NCBI RefSeq assembly: GCF_003852545.1
Contig: NZ_QAJR01000012.1
Location: 1-50,939, forward strand
Length of the DNA: 50,939 nt
Direction of reading: 5' to 3'
From: Acidovorax sp. FJL06
GTDB taxonomy: Bacteria; Pseudomonadota; Gammaproteobacteria; Burkholderiales; Burkholderiaceae_C
Each line of letters opens with the position of its first letter. Position 1 is the stretch's first letter. The position numbers were made by a program, and so were the translations under genes. The notes under the pieces are model-generated. The model did not search any database, was not told where the DNA came from, and saw only the letters and a list, made by a program, of their open reading frames with translations. Positions 10,662 through 17,751 of this stretch are shown in pieces.

Positions 10662-10754
10662 CAGGGTCATTGCCAGGCCCTGGCTTGCCAGCGGCCACGG
10701 CGAGGCGGACAATTCACTTTTTTGCAACATTGTGTGACACCGGGAGCAGCACCC

Positions 10755-11060
10755 ATGGTCAGCATTTCCTCGATTGGCAGTTCCGGCCTGCAGGCCGCGC
10801 AGTTGCGGCTCGATGCGTCGGCCAACAACGTGGCCAACATGAACACCGCCGGCTACCGCCGCGAGGTGGTGGCACAGGAGGAAGTGGCCGAGAGTGCCGG
10901 TGTGCGCGCCACCGTGCAGCGCGAACAGGACGCCAAGGGCGTGGCGCTGGAGCAGGAGGCCGTGGAGCAGATGTCGGCCACCTACGCGTTCAAGGCCAAT
11001 CTGCAGACCATCAAGACGCAGGACGAGATGATGGGTTCACTCTTGGATGTCAGGGCCTGA
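10755..11060 (+). CDS. Orphan flagellar rod-like (FlgC/FlgF-type) small protein
   Basis: This 101-residue protein begins with SSGLQAAQLRLDASANNVAN followed by MNTAGYRR, the signature N-terminal helix and loop of flagellar axial proteins (rod, hook and FlgC family). Its C-terminus (a helix rich in Glu/Gln, ending near KTQDEMMGSLLDVRA) resembles the paired C-terminal helix. The central domain expected of FlgC (about 135 residues) or larger rod proteins is shortened. No other flagellar gene is nearby. It may be a detached axial-protein homologue; whether it enters the flagellum cannot be told. ATG 10755 directly precedes the conserved motif. A strong terminator lies 53 bp downstream. Confidence 0.75.
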   Translation: MVSISSIGSSGLQAAQLRLDASANNVANMNTAGYRREVVAQEEVAESAGVRATVQREQDAKGVALEQEAVEQMSATYAFKANLQTIKTQDEMMGSLLDVRA

Positions 11061-11113
11061 GAAGAATCTGGGAAGGGGCTGGAAAGCGCCTGTGCCCGGG
11101 CCTTCGTCCCCCA

Positions 11114-11142
11114 AACAATGCCCCGCTGGCCGGGGCATTGTT
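11114..11142. terminator. Bidirectional intrinsic terminator
   Basis: A perfect 12-bp inverted repeat (AACAATGCCCCG at 11114-11125 and its complement at 11131-11142) encloses a 5-nt loop. The stem ends in A/T on both sides, so it can stop transcription of the rod-like gene on the plus strand and of the DUF2061 unit on the minus strand. Confidence 0.8.
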
Positions 11143-11177
11143 GTTTCTGGCTTGGGTTCAGGCCGCGGTGCCGGTGG

Positions 11178-11273
11178 TCAACCGGCCGAAGCCCACCCGG
11201 CCAGCCGGTGGATCAGCCAGCGCTGAAACGCCAGCCCCGTGGCGGTGCGGCTGCGCAAGGGGATGCTGTACAT
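11178..11273 (-). CDS. Possible 31-residue peptide downstream of the DUF2061 gene
   Basis: A short open frame of 31 codons starts with ATG preceded by a strong AAGGAG Shine-Dalgarno at ideal spacing. It begins 24 bp beyond the stop of the DUF2061 gene and ends before the shared terminator, so it would be the second gene of that transcript. The peptide is basic and amphipathic (two Trp, four Arg; start MYSIPLRSRT), without a clear membrane helix. Its initiation region is a 16-bp copy of the DUF2061 initiation region. No family is recognised. It could be a real small protein or a relic of a duplicated gene start. Confidence 0.45.
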   Translation of the reverse strand: MYSIPLRSRTATGLAFQRWLIHRLAGWASAG

Positions 11274-11297
11274 GGTGGACTCCTTCGGATGGGGGAT

Positions 11298-11567
11298 TCA
11301 AGCGGTCTGCAAGGCGATCGGGCTGGGTGCCTGGGCGGCGCTGCCGCTGGCGTTGCGCCGCGCCGCCCGGTCCCAGGCCTTTTCGTGGAAGAAGAAGGCC
11401 ACGGCCTGCACGGTGGGCTCCAGCAGGCTCAGGGTGAGCGAGGCCCACAGGTTGCCCGTGACCGCATACGCCACCATCGCCGCCACGCAGATGTGGATCA
11501 GGTAGTAGCTGCCGGTCTTCATCAGCATGGTTTGGTTGTGGCGTGCGGCGCGGCGGATGTGGGACAT
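11298..11567 (-). CDS. DUF2061 small membrane protein
   Basis: This 89-residue protein matches the DUF2061 family: a conserved basic N-terminus (KTGSYYLIHICVAAMVAYAV), a first membrane helix, a turn (TGNLWASLTLSL), a second helix and the closing motif FFFHEKAWDRA. The C-terminal 15 residues are Ala/Ser/Pro-rich and variable. Family members are small inner-membrane proteins of unknown biochemical role, sometimes found beside sulfur or stress genes. An AAAAAGGAG site precedes the ATG. It is divergent from the SPFH gene and shares the 11568-11844 spacer with it. Confidence 0.85.
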   Translation of the reverse strand: MSHIRRAARHNQTMLMKTGSYYLIHICVAAMVAYAVTGNLWASLTLSLLEPTVQAVAFFFHEKAWDRAARRNASGSAAQAPSPIALQTA

Positions 11568-11633
11568 GGTGGACTCCTTTTTCTACAGGCTGCGGGGTGT
11601 GTGCAGCGATGGGGAAATGGTAGTGATTCGCAA

Positions 11634-11659
11634 TAGCAAAGACCAATTGATCGTTGCTA
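11634..11659. promoter_or_regulatory. 26-bp operator-like palindrome
   Basis: A near-perfect 26-bp palindrome starts TAGCAA, has CAATTG at its centre and ends TTGCTA; only two of thirteen base pairs mismatch. It lies in the 277-bp spacer between the divergent DUF2061 and SPFH genes, 67 bp upstream of the former and 185 bp upstream of the latter. Size and symmetry fit a dimeric regulator site; no regulator gene is adjacent. Confidence 0.5.
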
Positions 11660-11844
11660 AAGCAGAGATAGCCACTATCAAGGTGCCGTGACCGAAGGCC
11701 CCGTGGCACGGGGCTCGAAACCACCGCTTCTGTGCGTGAACGGATGCACGCAAAGGCGCCGAAAAAAGCTGCAGGCGGCTGGGGCCCCGTTGCTATGATG
11801 GCCGCTCTTTTCAACCCCCTTTCTCTTTTGCTTTGGGAGCAGCT

Positions 11845-12888
11845 ATGGCCCTCATGGACTTCATCAAGAAACAGTTCATTGACATCATTCAATGGACCGA
11901 AGAGGGGGATGGCACGCTGGCCTGGCGCTTCCCCATGCGCGACATGGAAATCCAGAACGGCGGCACGCTGGTGGTGCGCGAGTCGCAGATGGCGATCTTC
12001 GTCAACGAAGGCCAGGTGGCCGACGTGTTCACGCCCGGCACCTACAAGCTCACCACGCAGACGCTGCCGGTGCTCACCTACCTCAAGAACTGGGACAAGC
12101 TCTTCGAGTCGCCCTTCAAGAGCGATGTGTACTTCTTCAGCACCCGCCAGCAGATCGACCAGAAATGGGGCACGCCCCAGCCCATCACGATCCGCGACAA
12201 GGACTTCGGCGCCGTGCGCCTGCGCGCGTTCGGCAACTACGCGTTCCGTGTGGCCGACCCCAAGCTGTTCCACACCGAGATCTCGGGCACGCGCGAGTTG
12301 TATCCCGTGGCCGACCTCGAAGGCCAGCTGCGGGGCCTGGTGCTGCAGAACATCAGCAATGCCATTGCCGGCAGCGGCCTGCCCTTTTTGGACCTGGCGG
12401 CCAACCAGGTCATGTTTGCCGATGCGCTGACCAAGGAGCTGGCGCCCCTCTTTGCCAAGATCGGCCTGCTGATCGAAAACCTCACGGTGCAGAACGTCTC
12501 GCTGCCCGAAGAGCTGCAAAAGATCCTGGACCAGAAGATCGGCATGGGCATGGTCGGCAACGACATGGGCAAGTTCATGCAGTACCAGACGGCGCAGGCC
12601 ATCCCGAAGTTCGCCGAAGGCGCGGGCCAGGGCGGAGGCATTGCGGGCGACGCCATGGGCCTGGGGGCCGGTGTGGCGCTGGGCCAGGTGCTGGCGCAGA
12701 ACCTGCAGCAAGGCCTGCAAGGTGGTGGTGCTGCACAGGCAGCGCCGGCGGCCGCAGCACCGACCGGCGTGAAGCCCGAGGACGTGATGGCCACGCTGGA
12801 GAAGCTGGGCGATCTCAAGGCCAAGGGCATCCTCACGCAGGAAGAGTTCGACGCCAAGAAGGCCGAGCTGCTCAAGAAGCTGGTCTGA
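11845..12888 (+). CDS. SPFH/band 7 protein with C-terminal SHOCT domain
   Basis: This 347-residue protein has an N-terminal SPFH domain of the YdjI/virion-core type (WRFPMRDMEIQNGGTLVVRE, then TPGTYKLTTQTLPVL) without a clear membrane helix. A helical stretch and a Gly/Ala/Gln-rich linker (about residues 255-310) follow, then a SHOCT motif at the C-terminus (LGDLKAKGILTQEEFDAKKA). SPFH proteins form membrane-associated rings, and SHOCT motifs often mediate oligomerisation at membranes. A TTG 12 bp upstream is in frame, but ATG 11845 has GGGAGC at good spacing. It heads the group with DUF4178 and DUF350 proteins, suggesting a shared envelope role. Biochemical function unknown. Confidence 0.85.
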   Translation: MALMDFIKKQFIDIIQWTEEGDGTLAWRFPMRDMEIQNGGTLVVRESQMAIFVNEGQVADVFTPGTYKLTTQTLPVLTYLKNWDKLFESPFKSDVYFFSTRQQIDQKWGTPQPITIRDKDFGAVRLRAFGNYAFRVADPKLFHTEISGTRELYPVADLEGQLRGLVLQNISNAIAGSGLPFLDLAANQVMFADALTKELAPLFAKIGLLIENLTVQNVSLPEELQKILDQKIGMGMVGNDMGKFMQYQTAQAIPKFAEGAGQGGGIAGDAMGLGAGVALGQVLAQNLQQGLQGGGAAQAAPAAAAPTGVKPEDVMATLEKLGDLKAKGILTQEEFDAKKAELLKKLV

Positions 12889-12892
12889 GTTC

Positions 12893-12930
12893 GTTTGCTA
12901 TCATAAAAATAGCTGCTTGCGCTGGAGGGA
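12893..12930. repeat. Partial copy of the short dispersed palindrome (copy E)
   Basis: The sequence after the SPFH stop codon contains GTTTGCTATCATAAAAATAG then CTGCTTGCGCTGGAGGG, sharing the GCTATC, AAAAATAGCTGCTTGCGCT and flank elements with copies at 15099 and 27850. Only one arm is preserved, so no stable hairpin forms. Confidence 0.45.
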
Positions 12931-12995
12931 CGGGCGCCAGAGGCCTTAAAGGCCTCAGGGCCGCGTAGTGCGGCGCAGGCAGACAACACCACACG

Positions 12996-14522
12996 ATGGC
13001 CACCGAACCCACACAGCGTTCGTACCGCGCGCCCTGCCCGGGCTGCGGCGCACCGGTTGAATTCCGCAGCGCGCAGTCCACCCATGCCGTCTGTGGCTAC
13101 TGCCAGAGCACCGTGGTGCGCAGTGGCGAGGTGCTCACGCGCCTGGGCAAGATGGCCGAGCTGTTCGACGACCACAGCCCGCTGCAGCTCATGGCCAGCG
13201 GCCGCATCCAGCTTGATGGCAAGGATGTGCCCTTCACCCTCATCGGCCGCCTGCAGTACAAGGGCGACGCGGGCGTGTGGACCGAATGGGCCGCCTTCCT
13301 GAACGACGGCACCTTGGCCACGCTGGGCGAGGACAACGGTGCCTATGTCTTCACCCGGACCATCGACCCGGGCCGCGAGATGCCCGAGGCCGAGCGTTTC
13401 CGCATCGGCAGCACCACCGCCATCAATGGCAAGCCTTACAGCGTGGCCTACACCGGCCAGGCGCAGCTGATCTCGGCCCAGGGCGAGCTGCCCAAGTTGC
13501 CGCCGCTGGGCCAGCCCTTCGGCATGGTCGAGTTGCGCAGTGCCGACGGCGAGGTGGTCAGCATCGACTACGGCCACACCCCGCCCAACGTCGAGCGCGG
13601 CCGCGCCGTCCTGCTCGAAGACCTGCAGCTCCAGGGCCTGAAAGACGCATCGGCCAAGGACGAAAAAGGCCGCCAGTTCAACTGCCCGCATTGCGGCGCA
13701 CCCGTGCAGGTGCAGCTGGCGGGCACCAAAAGCATCACCTGCGGCTCGTGCGCCAGCATCATCAGCCTCGATAGCGGCGTGGGCGGCGAGCTGCGCGCGG
13801 CCGAGCAGGACGAGCCCGTGCAGCCCCTCATCCCGCTGGGAGCCAAGGGCCAGCTGCAGGGCGTGCACTGGCAGGTGGTGGGCTTTCAGCACCGCATGGG
13901 CGTGGAGCCCGGCGACGACGAACACTTCGGCTGGAGCGAATACCTGCTCTACAACCAGAAGCGCGGCTTTGCGTTTCTCGTCGATTCGGAAGAAGGCTGG
14001 AGCATGGTGCGCCCCACCACTGGCGCGCCGCAGGTGGCGGCCACGGGGCGCTCGGCCACCTACATGGGCACCAAGTACGACCTCAAGTACAGCTACGAGG
14101 CCGAGACCACCTATGTGCTGGGCGAGTTCTACTGGCAGGTCACGCGCGGCCAGAAGACCACCAACCGCGACTTCGCCAGCAGCAAGGGCCTGCTGTCGAT
14201 GGAGCAAAGCCCGAACGAGATCACCTGGTCCGCCGGTGACAAGCTCGCCAGCGACACCGTGGCCAAGGCCTTCCAGCTCGACGACAAGAAGGACGCGCTC
14301 AAGCGCAACGACCCCGGCCCCTTCGTGGCCAAGTCGGGCCTGGGCTGCGGCACCATCATCATCATCGCGATTGTCATCCTCATCCTGTTGCTCTTGCTCA
14401 GCCGCTGCACCCGCTGCGACCCCCGTGTGGAGAACTGCTCCTCGTCGTCGTCTTCTTCTTCCGGCTACCGCAGCTCGGGGGGCTCGTACGGCGGGTACTC
14501 ATCGGGCGGCAGCCACAAGTAG
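12996..14522 (+). CDS. Double zinc-ribbon DUF4178 membrane protein
   Basis: This 508-residue protein contains two zinc ribbons (CPGC and CGYC at about residues 14-36; CPHC and CGSC at about 229-251), each followed by a DUF4178 domain. The first runs over about 60-200 and the second over about 285-430. A single membrane helix follows (residues about 449-470, TIIIIAIVILILLLLLS), then a Cys/Ser/Gly-rich tail with a run of eight Ser. The bulk would face the cytoplasm or periplasm depending on topology; no signal peptide is seen, so cytoplasmic is likelier. DUF4178 proteins recur with DUF350 proteins and aminopropyltransferases, as here, but their activity is unknown to me. The gene lies 107 bp after the SPFH gene and 96 bp before the DUF350 gene. 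Confidence 0.87.
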   Translation: MATEPTQRSYRAPCPGCGAPVEFRSAQSTHAVCGYCQSTVVRSGEVLTRLGKMAELFDDHSPLQLMASGRIQLDGKDVPFTLIGRLQYKGDAGVWTEWAAFLNDGTLATLGEDNGAYVFTRTIDPGREMPEAERFRIGSTTAINGKPYSVAYTGQAQLISAQGELPKLPPLGQPFGMVELRSADGEVVSIDYGHTPPNVERGRAVLLEDLQLQGLKDASAKDEKGRQFNCPHCGAPVQVQLAGTKSITCGSCASIISLDSGVGGELRAAEQDEPVQPLIPLGAKGQLQGVHWQVVGFQHRMGVEPGDDEHFGWSEYLLYNQKRGFAFLVDSEEGWSMVRPTTGAPQVAATGRSATYMGTKYDLKYSYEAETTYVLGEFYWQVTRGQKTTNRDFASSKGLLSMEQSPNEITWSAGDKLASDTVAKAFQLDDKKDALKRNDPGPFVAKSGLGCGTIIIIAIVILILLLLLSRCTRCDPRVENCSSSSSSSSGYRSSGGSYGGYSSGGSHK

Positions 14523-14618
14523 CCGCCAGCCCATTGCGGTGCCACCCGCCCACTTGCCTCGCCCTTTTGCCCCCGCCCCGCACGCACCCGTGAACCCATG
14601 TTTTAAGGAGATCCCCTC

Positions 14619-14840
14619 ATGATCGGCATCGAATGGCTCAAGCCCGCAGCGTTCCTCGGGTCCATCCTCTACGCCGTCATCGGCGTGGTCGTCTTCTGGC
14701 TGTGTTTTGTCATCGTGGACAAGATCACGCCCTACGACCTGTGGCGCGAAATCGTCGAAAAACAGAACCAGGCCCTGGGCCTGGTGGTGGCTGCGATGTG
14801 CCTGGGGATCAGCATCATCGTGGCGGCGGCGATCCACTAG
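14619..14840 (+). CDS. DUF350 (YjfL-type) small membrane protein
   Basis: This 73-residue protein has two membrane helices (ILYAVIGVVVFWLCFVIVD and ALGLVVAAMCLGISIIVAAA) joined by the conserved cytosolic loop KITPYDLWREIVEKQNQA, which identifies it as one DUF350 unit. E. coli YjfL belongs to this family and is encoded in the yjf operon with a glutathionylspermidine-synthetase-like protein (YjfC), so linkage to polyamine enzymes has a precedent. A very strong AAGGAG site precedes the ATG. A terminator follows 61 bp after the stop, closing the SPFH-DUF4178-DUF350 transcript. Confidence 0.9.
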   Translation: MIGIEWLKPAAFLGSILYAVIGVVVFWLCFVIVDKITPYDLWREIVEKQNQALGLVVAAMCLGISIIVAAAIH

Positions 14841-14901
14841 GCGCCCAGCGCCGCCTGCCTGGCGCCGCCAGCGGCGCTGTGGATGCCCTGACCGACCCCG
14901 A

Positions 14902-14942
14902 CGGGCTGCCCTCGCACGCGGGCAGCCCGCTTCTTTTGTTTC
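14902..14942 (+). terminator. Intrinsic terminator after the DUF350 gene
   Basis: A perfect 10-bp stem (CGGGCTGCCC at 14902-14911, GGGCAGCCCG at 14920-14929) with an 8-nt loop is followed by CTTCTTTTGTTT. This is a standard Rho-independent terminator on the plus strand. Confidence 0.85.
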
Positions 14943-14943
14943 C

Positions 14944-15090
14944 ATGAACGCCGACATCCAAAAAAACCTCTGGGCCACCGCTGGCAGGCTGCGCTTCCAC
15001 GTGGACGCTGTCGAGTCGAACTACGGCGAGGCCGACCCGGTCGATCCCGCCTGCATGGAAGCCGGACTGGGTGGCGTGCTGTGTGCATGA
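14944..15090 (+). CDS. Small ORF of unknown status (48 residues)
   Basis: A 48-residue frame begins two bases after the T-tract of the DUF350 terminator, with no good Shine-Dalgarno. The product starts MNADIQKNLWATAGRLRFHV and ends GLGGVLCA; no family is recognised. It may be the 5' fragment of a gene cut off when the AlbA_2/HsdR segment arrived, or non-coding. Within the 335-bp gap 14841-15175 this ORF, the terminator and a short palindrome are all I can see. Confidence 0.25.
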   Translation: MNADIQKNLWATAGRLRFHVDAVESNYGEADPVDPACMEAGLGGVLCA

Positions 15091-15098
15091 TCGCTCTG

Positions 15099-15143
15099 TT
15101 TTTGATAGCTAATTGTGCTTATCCAACAAGCGATAGCATTCAA
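15099..15143. repeat. Short dispersed palindrome, copy C
   Basis: The sequence TTTTTGATAGCTAATTGTGC, then TTATCCAACAAGCGATAGCA, then TTCAA belongs to the same family as the copies at 8084 and 27850, in opposite orientation. It marks the junction between the DUF350 region and the AlbA_2 gene. Confidence 0.5.
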
Positions 15144-15175
15144 CTCGAATCAGATAATTTGGACCAGGAATCCGT

Positions 15176-17215
15176 GTGATGTTCTCGCCCGCCTCCCTCG
15201 AAGACCTGTCCCTGCTGCGCGAAACGGTGGAACTGGAGTGCAAGCTCGCCCAAGGCCACAATGGCCAGGGCGAGGTGCCCAAGGATTTCTGGCCCACCTA
15301 CTCGGCCATGGCCAACGCCCATGGCGGTGTGGTGTTGCTGGGGGTGCGCGAAAAGGAGGGGGTGTTCTCTGTTGCGGGCATCCCCAACCCGGCCAAGGTG
15401 CGGGCGGATTTGTTCAACAACCTGAACAACCCGGGCAAGGTCAGCGTCAATCTGCTGACGGATGCCGATGTGCAGGAGTTGGTGTTGGAGGGGCGGACGG
15501 TGGTGCTGGTCCGTATCCCACAGGCCACGCGCAAACAGCGGCCCGTTTTTCTCAACAACCAGCCTTTGGACCACACCTACAAGCGACTGAACGACGGTGA
15601 ATGGCCCTGTGATGAAGAGACTGTCAAGCGCATGCTGGCCGAACAGGTGGAGGATGAGCGCGATGCCCGCATCCTGGCCCACTTTGGCATGGACGACGTG
15701 GACATGGAAAGCCTGCGCATCTATCGCCAGATGCTCAAGGACGAGAAGCCCGGCCATCCCTACTTGGAGCAGGATGACTTTGCGTTGATGCAGAGCCTGC
15801 GCGGCTGGCGCCGTGACCGGGCCACGGGTGTGGAAGGATTGACGCTGGCTGGTTTGCTGATGTTTGGCCGCTGGTCGGCCATTCAGGAGGCGGTGCCGCA
15901 CTACTTTGTGGACTACCAGGAGCGGCCCGAGGCCAAGACAGAGCTGCGCTGGGTCGACCGGTTGGTGCCAGACGGCACCTGGTCAGGCAATCTGTTTGAT
16001 TTTTACCGCCGGGTGTACCGCAAGCTGGTGGCCGATCTGAAGGTGCCTTTTGGCCTGAAGGATGGGCAGCGGCAAGACGACACGCCGGTGCATGTGGCCT
16101 TGCGCGAGGCGCTGGTCAACACGCTGGTGCACGCAGATTACACCGGGCGGGTGTCCGTGCTGGTGGTCAAGCGGCCGGATATGTTTGGCTTTCGCAACCC
16201 CGGCGGGTTGAGATTGCCGCTGGAGCAGGTGATCCGGGGTGGCGAGAGCGACTGCCGCAATCGCATCCTGCACCAGATGTTTTTGTTGATTGGCCTGGGT
16301 GAGCGCGGTGGCTCGGGCATGCCCAAGATTTTCAGCGGTTGGCAAAGCCGGCACTGGCGCCAGCCCTTGTTGCGTGAAAAGGATGTCCCCGAACAGACTT
16401 TGCTGGAGTTGCACATGCTGGATTTGCTGCCCGAGCCTGTGCTGGAAGCATTGCGAACCCGGTTCGGAGTCGCATTTGAGCAAGTGGATGCGTTAGGCCG
16501 GGTCATTTTGGCCACAGCCATGATTGAACGCGTGGTGAACCACGCCCGCATGGCCGAGATTTGCACGGACCACCCGCACGATCTGAGCCGGGCGCTGGCC
16601 CGGCTGGAGCGGGACGGAATGTTGCTGTCTCAGGGGCAGTCCAAGGGCAAGGTGTACCACCTGCCGGGCGCAGCGCCGGTTTCCCCGGAGCAGGTGTTCG
16701 CGTTTTTAGATAGCTCCGGTAGTAACGACCCGAGCTTCGGTAGTAACGCGGCCAGCTCCGGGAGTAGTGAAGACAGCTCCGGGAGTAACGGGGCAAACCT
16801 GGCCGATGGCGCACCCGCATTGGCTGAGGCGGGCTTCGGGCAAGCGAGCCGAGACGACAACGGGTGCCTGATCTCCCCGTTGCTGGACGCACCCGTGGTG
16901 GACGCGTTGTCCGTGTTGACCCCGCAGCTGCGCGACGAATTGCTTCAGCGCGCGACTTTACCGAGGGCAAAGGCGCGATTGGACAGGGACAGCATGATTT
17001 CCGTCATCCTGGCGGTATGTGATGGACGCTATGTCCGCCTGAGTGTTCTTGCCGAGCTGCTCAGTCGAAATGTGGACGGCCTGCGCAAAGGCTACCTGGA
17101 CGCGCTGGTCAAAGACAACCGTATCCTGCGCGCCTTCCCGGGTACGCCCACCCACGAAATGCAGTCATATCGCGCTGCAGACAGCCGTAGTAGCAAGGGC
17201 GCGCACCGTCCATGA
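15176..17215 (+). CDS. AlbA_2 (Schlafen-like) ATP-binding protein of a type I R-M locus
   Basis: This 679-residue protein has an N-terminal AlbA_2 domain (ETVELECKLAQGHNGQGEVP, then ANAHGGVVLLGV), a middle GHKL-like ATP-binding region (HVALREALVNTLVHADY, FRNPGGLRLP, GERGGSGMPKI) and C-terminal winged-helix segments. A Ser/Gly/Asn-rich repeat linker lies at about residues 512-545. Proteins of this build are common inside type I restriction-modification operons between hsdM/hsdS and hsdR, and a truncated hsdR lies just downstream here. Their exact role is not settled; regulation or nucleic-acid sensing is often proposed. GTG 15176 and ATG 15179 are both possible starts. Its codon bias is weaker than that of neighbours, consistent with transfer. 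No hsdM or hsdS remains in the window. Confidence 0.8.
   Translation: MMFSPASLEDLSLLRETVELECKLAQGHNGQGEVPKDFWPTYSAMANAHGGVVLLGVREKEGVFSVAGIPNPAKVRADLFNNLNNPGKVSVNLLTDADVQELVLEGRTVVLVRIPQATRKQRPVFLNNQPLDHTYKRLNDGEWPCDEETVKRMLAEQVEDERDARILAHFGMDDVDMESLRIYRQMLKDEKPGHPYLEQDDFALMQSLRGWRRDRATGVEGLTLAGLLMFGRWSAIQEAVPHYFVDYQERPEAKTELRWVDRLVPDGTWSGNLFDFYRRVYRKLVADLKVPFGLKDGQRQDDTPVHVALREALVNTLVHADYTGRVSVLVVKRPDMFGFRNPGGLRLPLEQVIRGGESDCRNRILHQMFLLIGLGERGGSGMPKIFSGWQSRHWRQPLLREKDVPEQTLLELHMLDLLPEPVLEALRTRFGVAFEQVDALGRVILATAMIERVVNHARMAEICTDHPHDLSRALARLERDGMLLSQGQSKGKVYHLPGAAPVSPEQVFAFLDSSGSNDPSFGSNAASSGSSEDSSGSNGANLADGAPALAEAGFGQASRDDNGCLISPLLDAPVVDALSVLTPQLRDELLQRATLPRAKARLDRDSMISVILAVCDGRYVRLSVLAELLSRNVDGLRKGYLDALVKDNRILRAFPGTPTHEMQSYRAADSRSSKGAHRP
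16712..16795 (+). repeat. Four 21-bp in-frame tandem repeats
   Basis: Four consecutive 21-bp units (16712, 16733, 16754, 16775), each starting AGCTCCGG or AGCTTCGG and continuing (T/G)AGTA, encode SSGSNDP, SFGSNAA, SSGSSED and SSGSNGA in the linker of the AlbA_2 protein. The unit is a multiple of three, so copy-number change would alter linker length without a frameshift. Confidence 0.85.
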
Positions 17216-17301
17216 CCCAGCAATGGTGCCTTCCATTCCTTCGAGGGTTTGGATGCATAAGAAGCCGTATTTTTATACTCATATCGGCCTGAAGGACGCC
17301 A

Positions 17302-17751
17302 ATGACAGAAGACCCGCGTGAACAAAACCCCTTGGCCTGGCTGCAAGACATGGGGGGCACCTACCGCCACCAGAACCGGTCCATTGAGACCGCACAGGTG
17401 ATGGCAGAGCTGGTGGATATGGCCAAGAAGTTCCGCGAGGCCGCAGGCCGGGGCGAGCCGCTGGGGCTGGGTGACGACGAGGTGCGGTTGTATGACGCCT
17501 TGGCCGCCAACGAATCGGCCGTGCGTGCACTGACAGACGAGACGTTGAAAAAGATCGCCCACGAGTTGACCGAGAACCTGCGCCAGAACCTGAGCATGGA
17601 TGGGTCTGAGCGTGAGTGCGTGCGCGCCAAGCTGCGGCTGACGGCCAAGCCCAGTCTGCGCAAGTACCAATGTCCGTGGGACTCCCCGGATGCCGCCGTG
17701 GAACGGGTGCTGCAGCCAGCCCAGATGCTGGGTGAAGAGGGGGTGGCGTGA
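17302..17751 (+). pseudogene. hsdR: C-terminal remnant of type I restriction subunit HsdR
   Basis: This 149-residue frame matches only the C-terminal helical domain of HsdR (DUF3387 region). Diagnostic segments are QNRSIETAQVMAELVDMAKK, the LGLGDDEVRLYDALAANESA block, LKKIAHELTENLRQN and RECVRAKLRLTAKPSLRKY. A complete HsdR is around 1000 residues with a nuclease and two RecA-like helicase domains; none of these is present. The first 20 residues (MTEDPREQNPLAWLQDMGGT) do not look like HsdR. The fragment cannot cleave or translocate DNA. A GAAGGA sits before the ATG and an AT-rich TATACT-like box lies at 17274, so it may still be expressed. Its stop overlaps the start of the aminopropyltransferase gene by one base. 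Confidence 0.8.
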
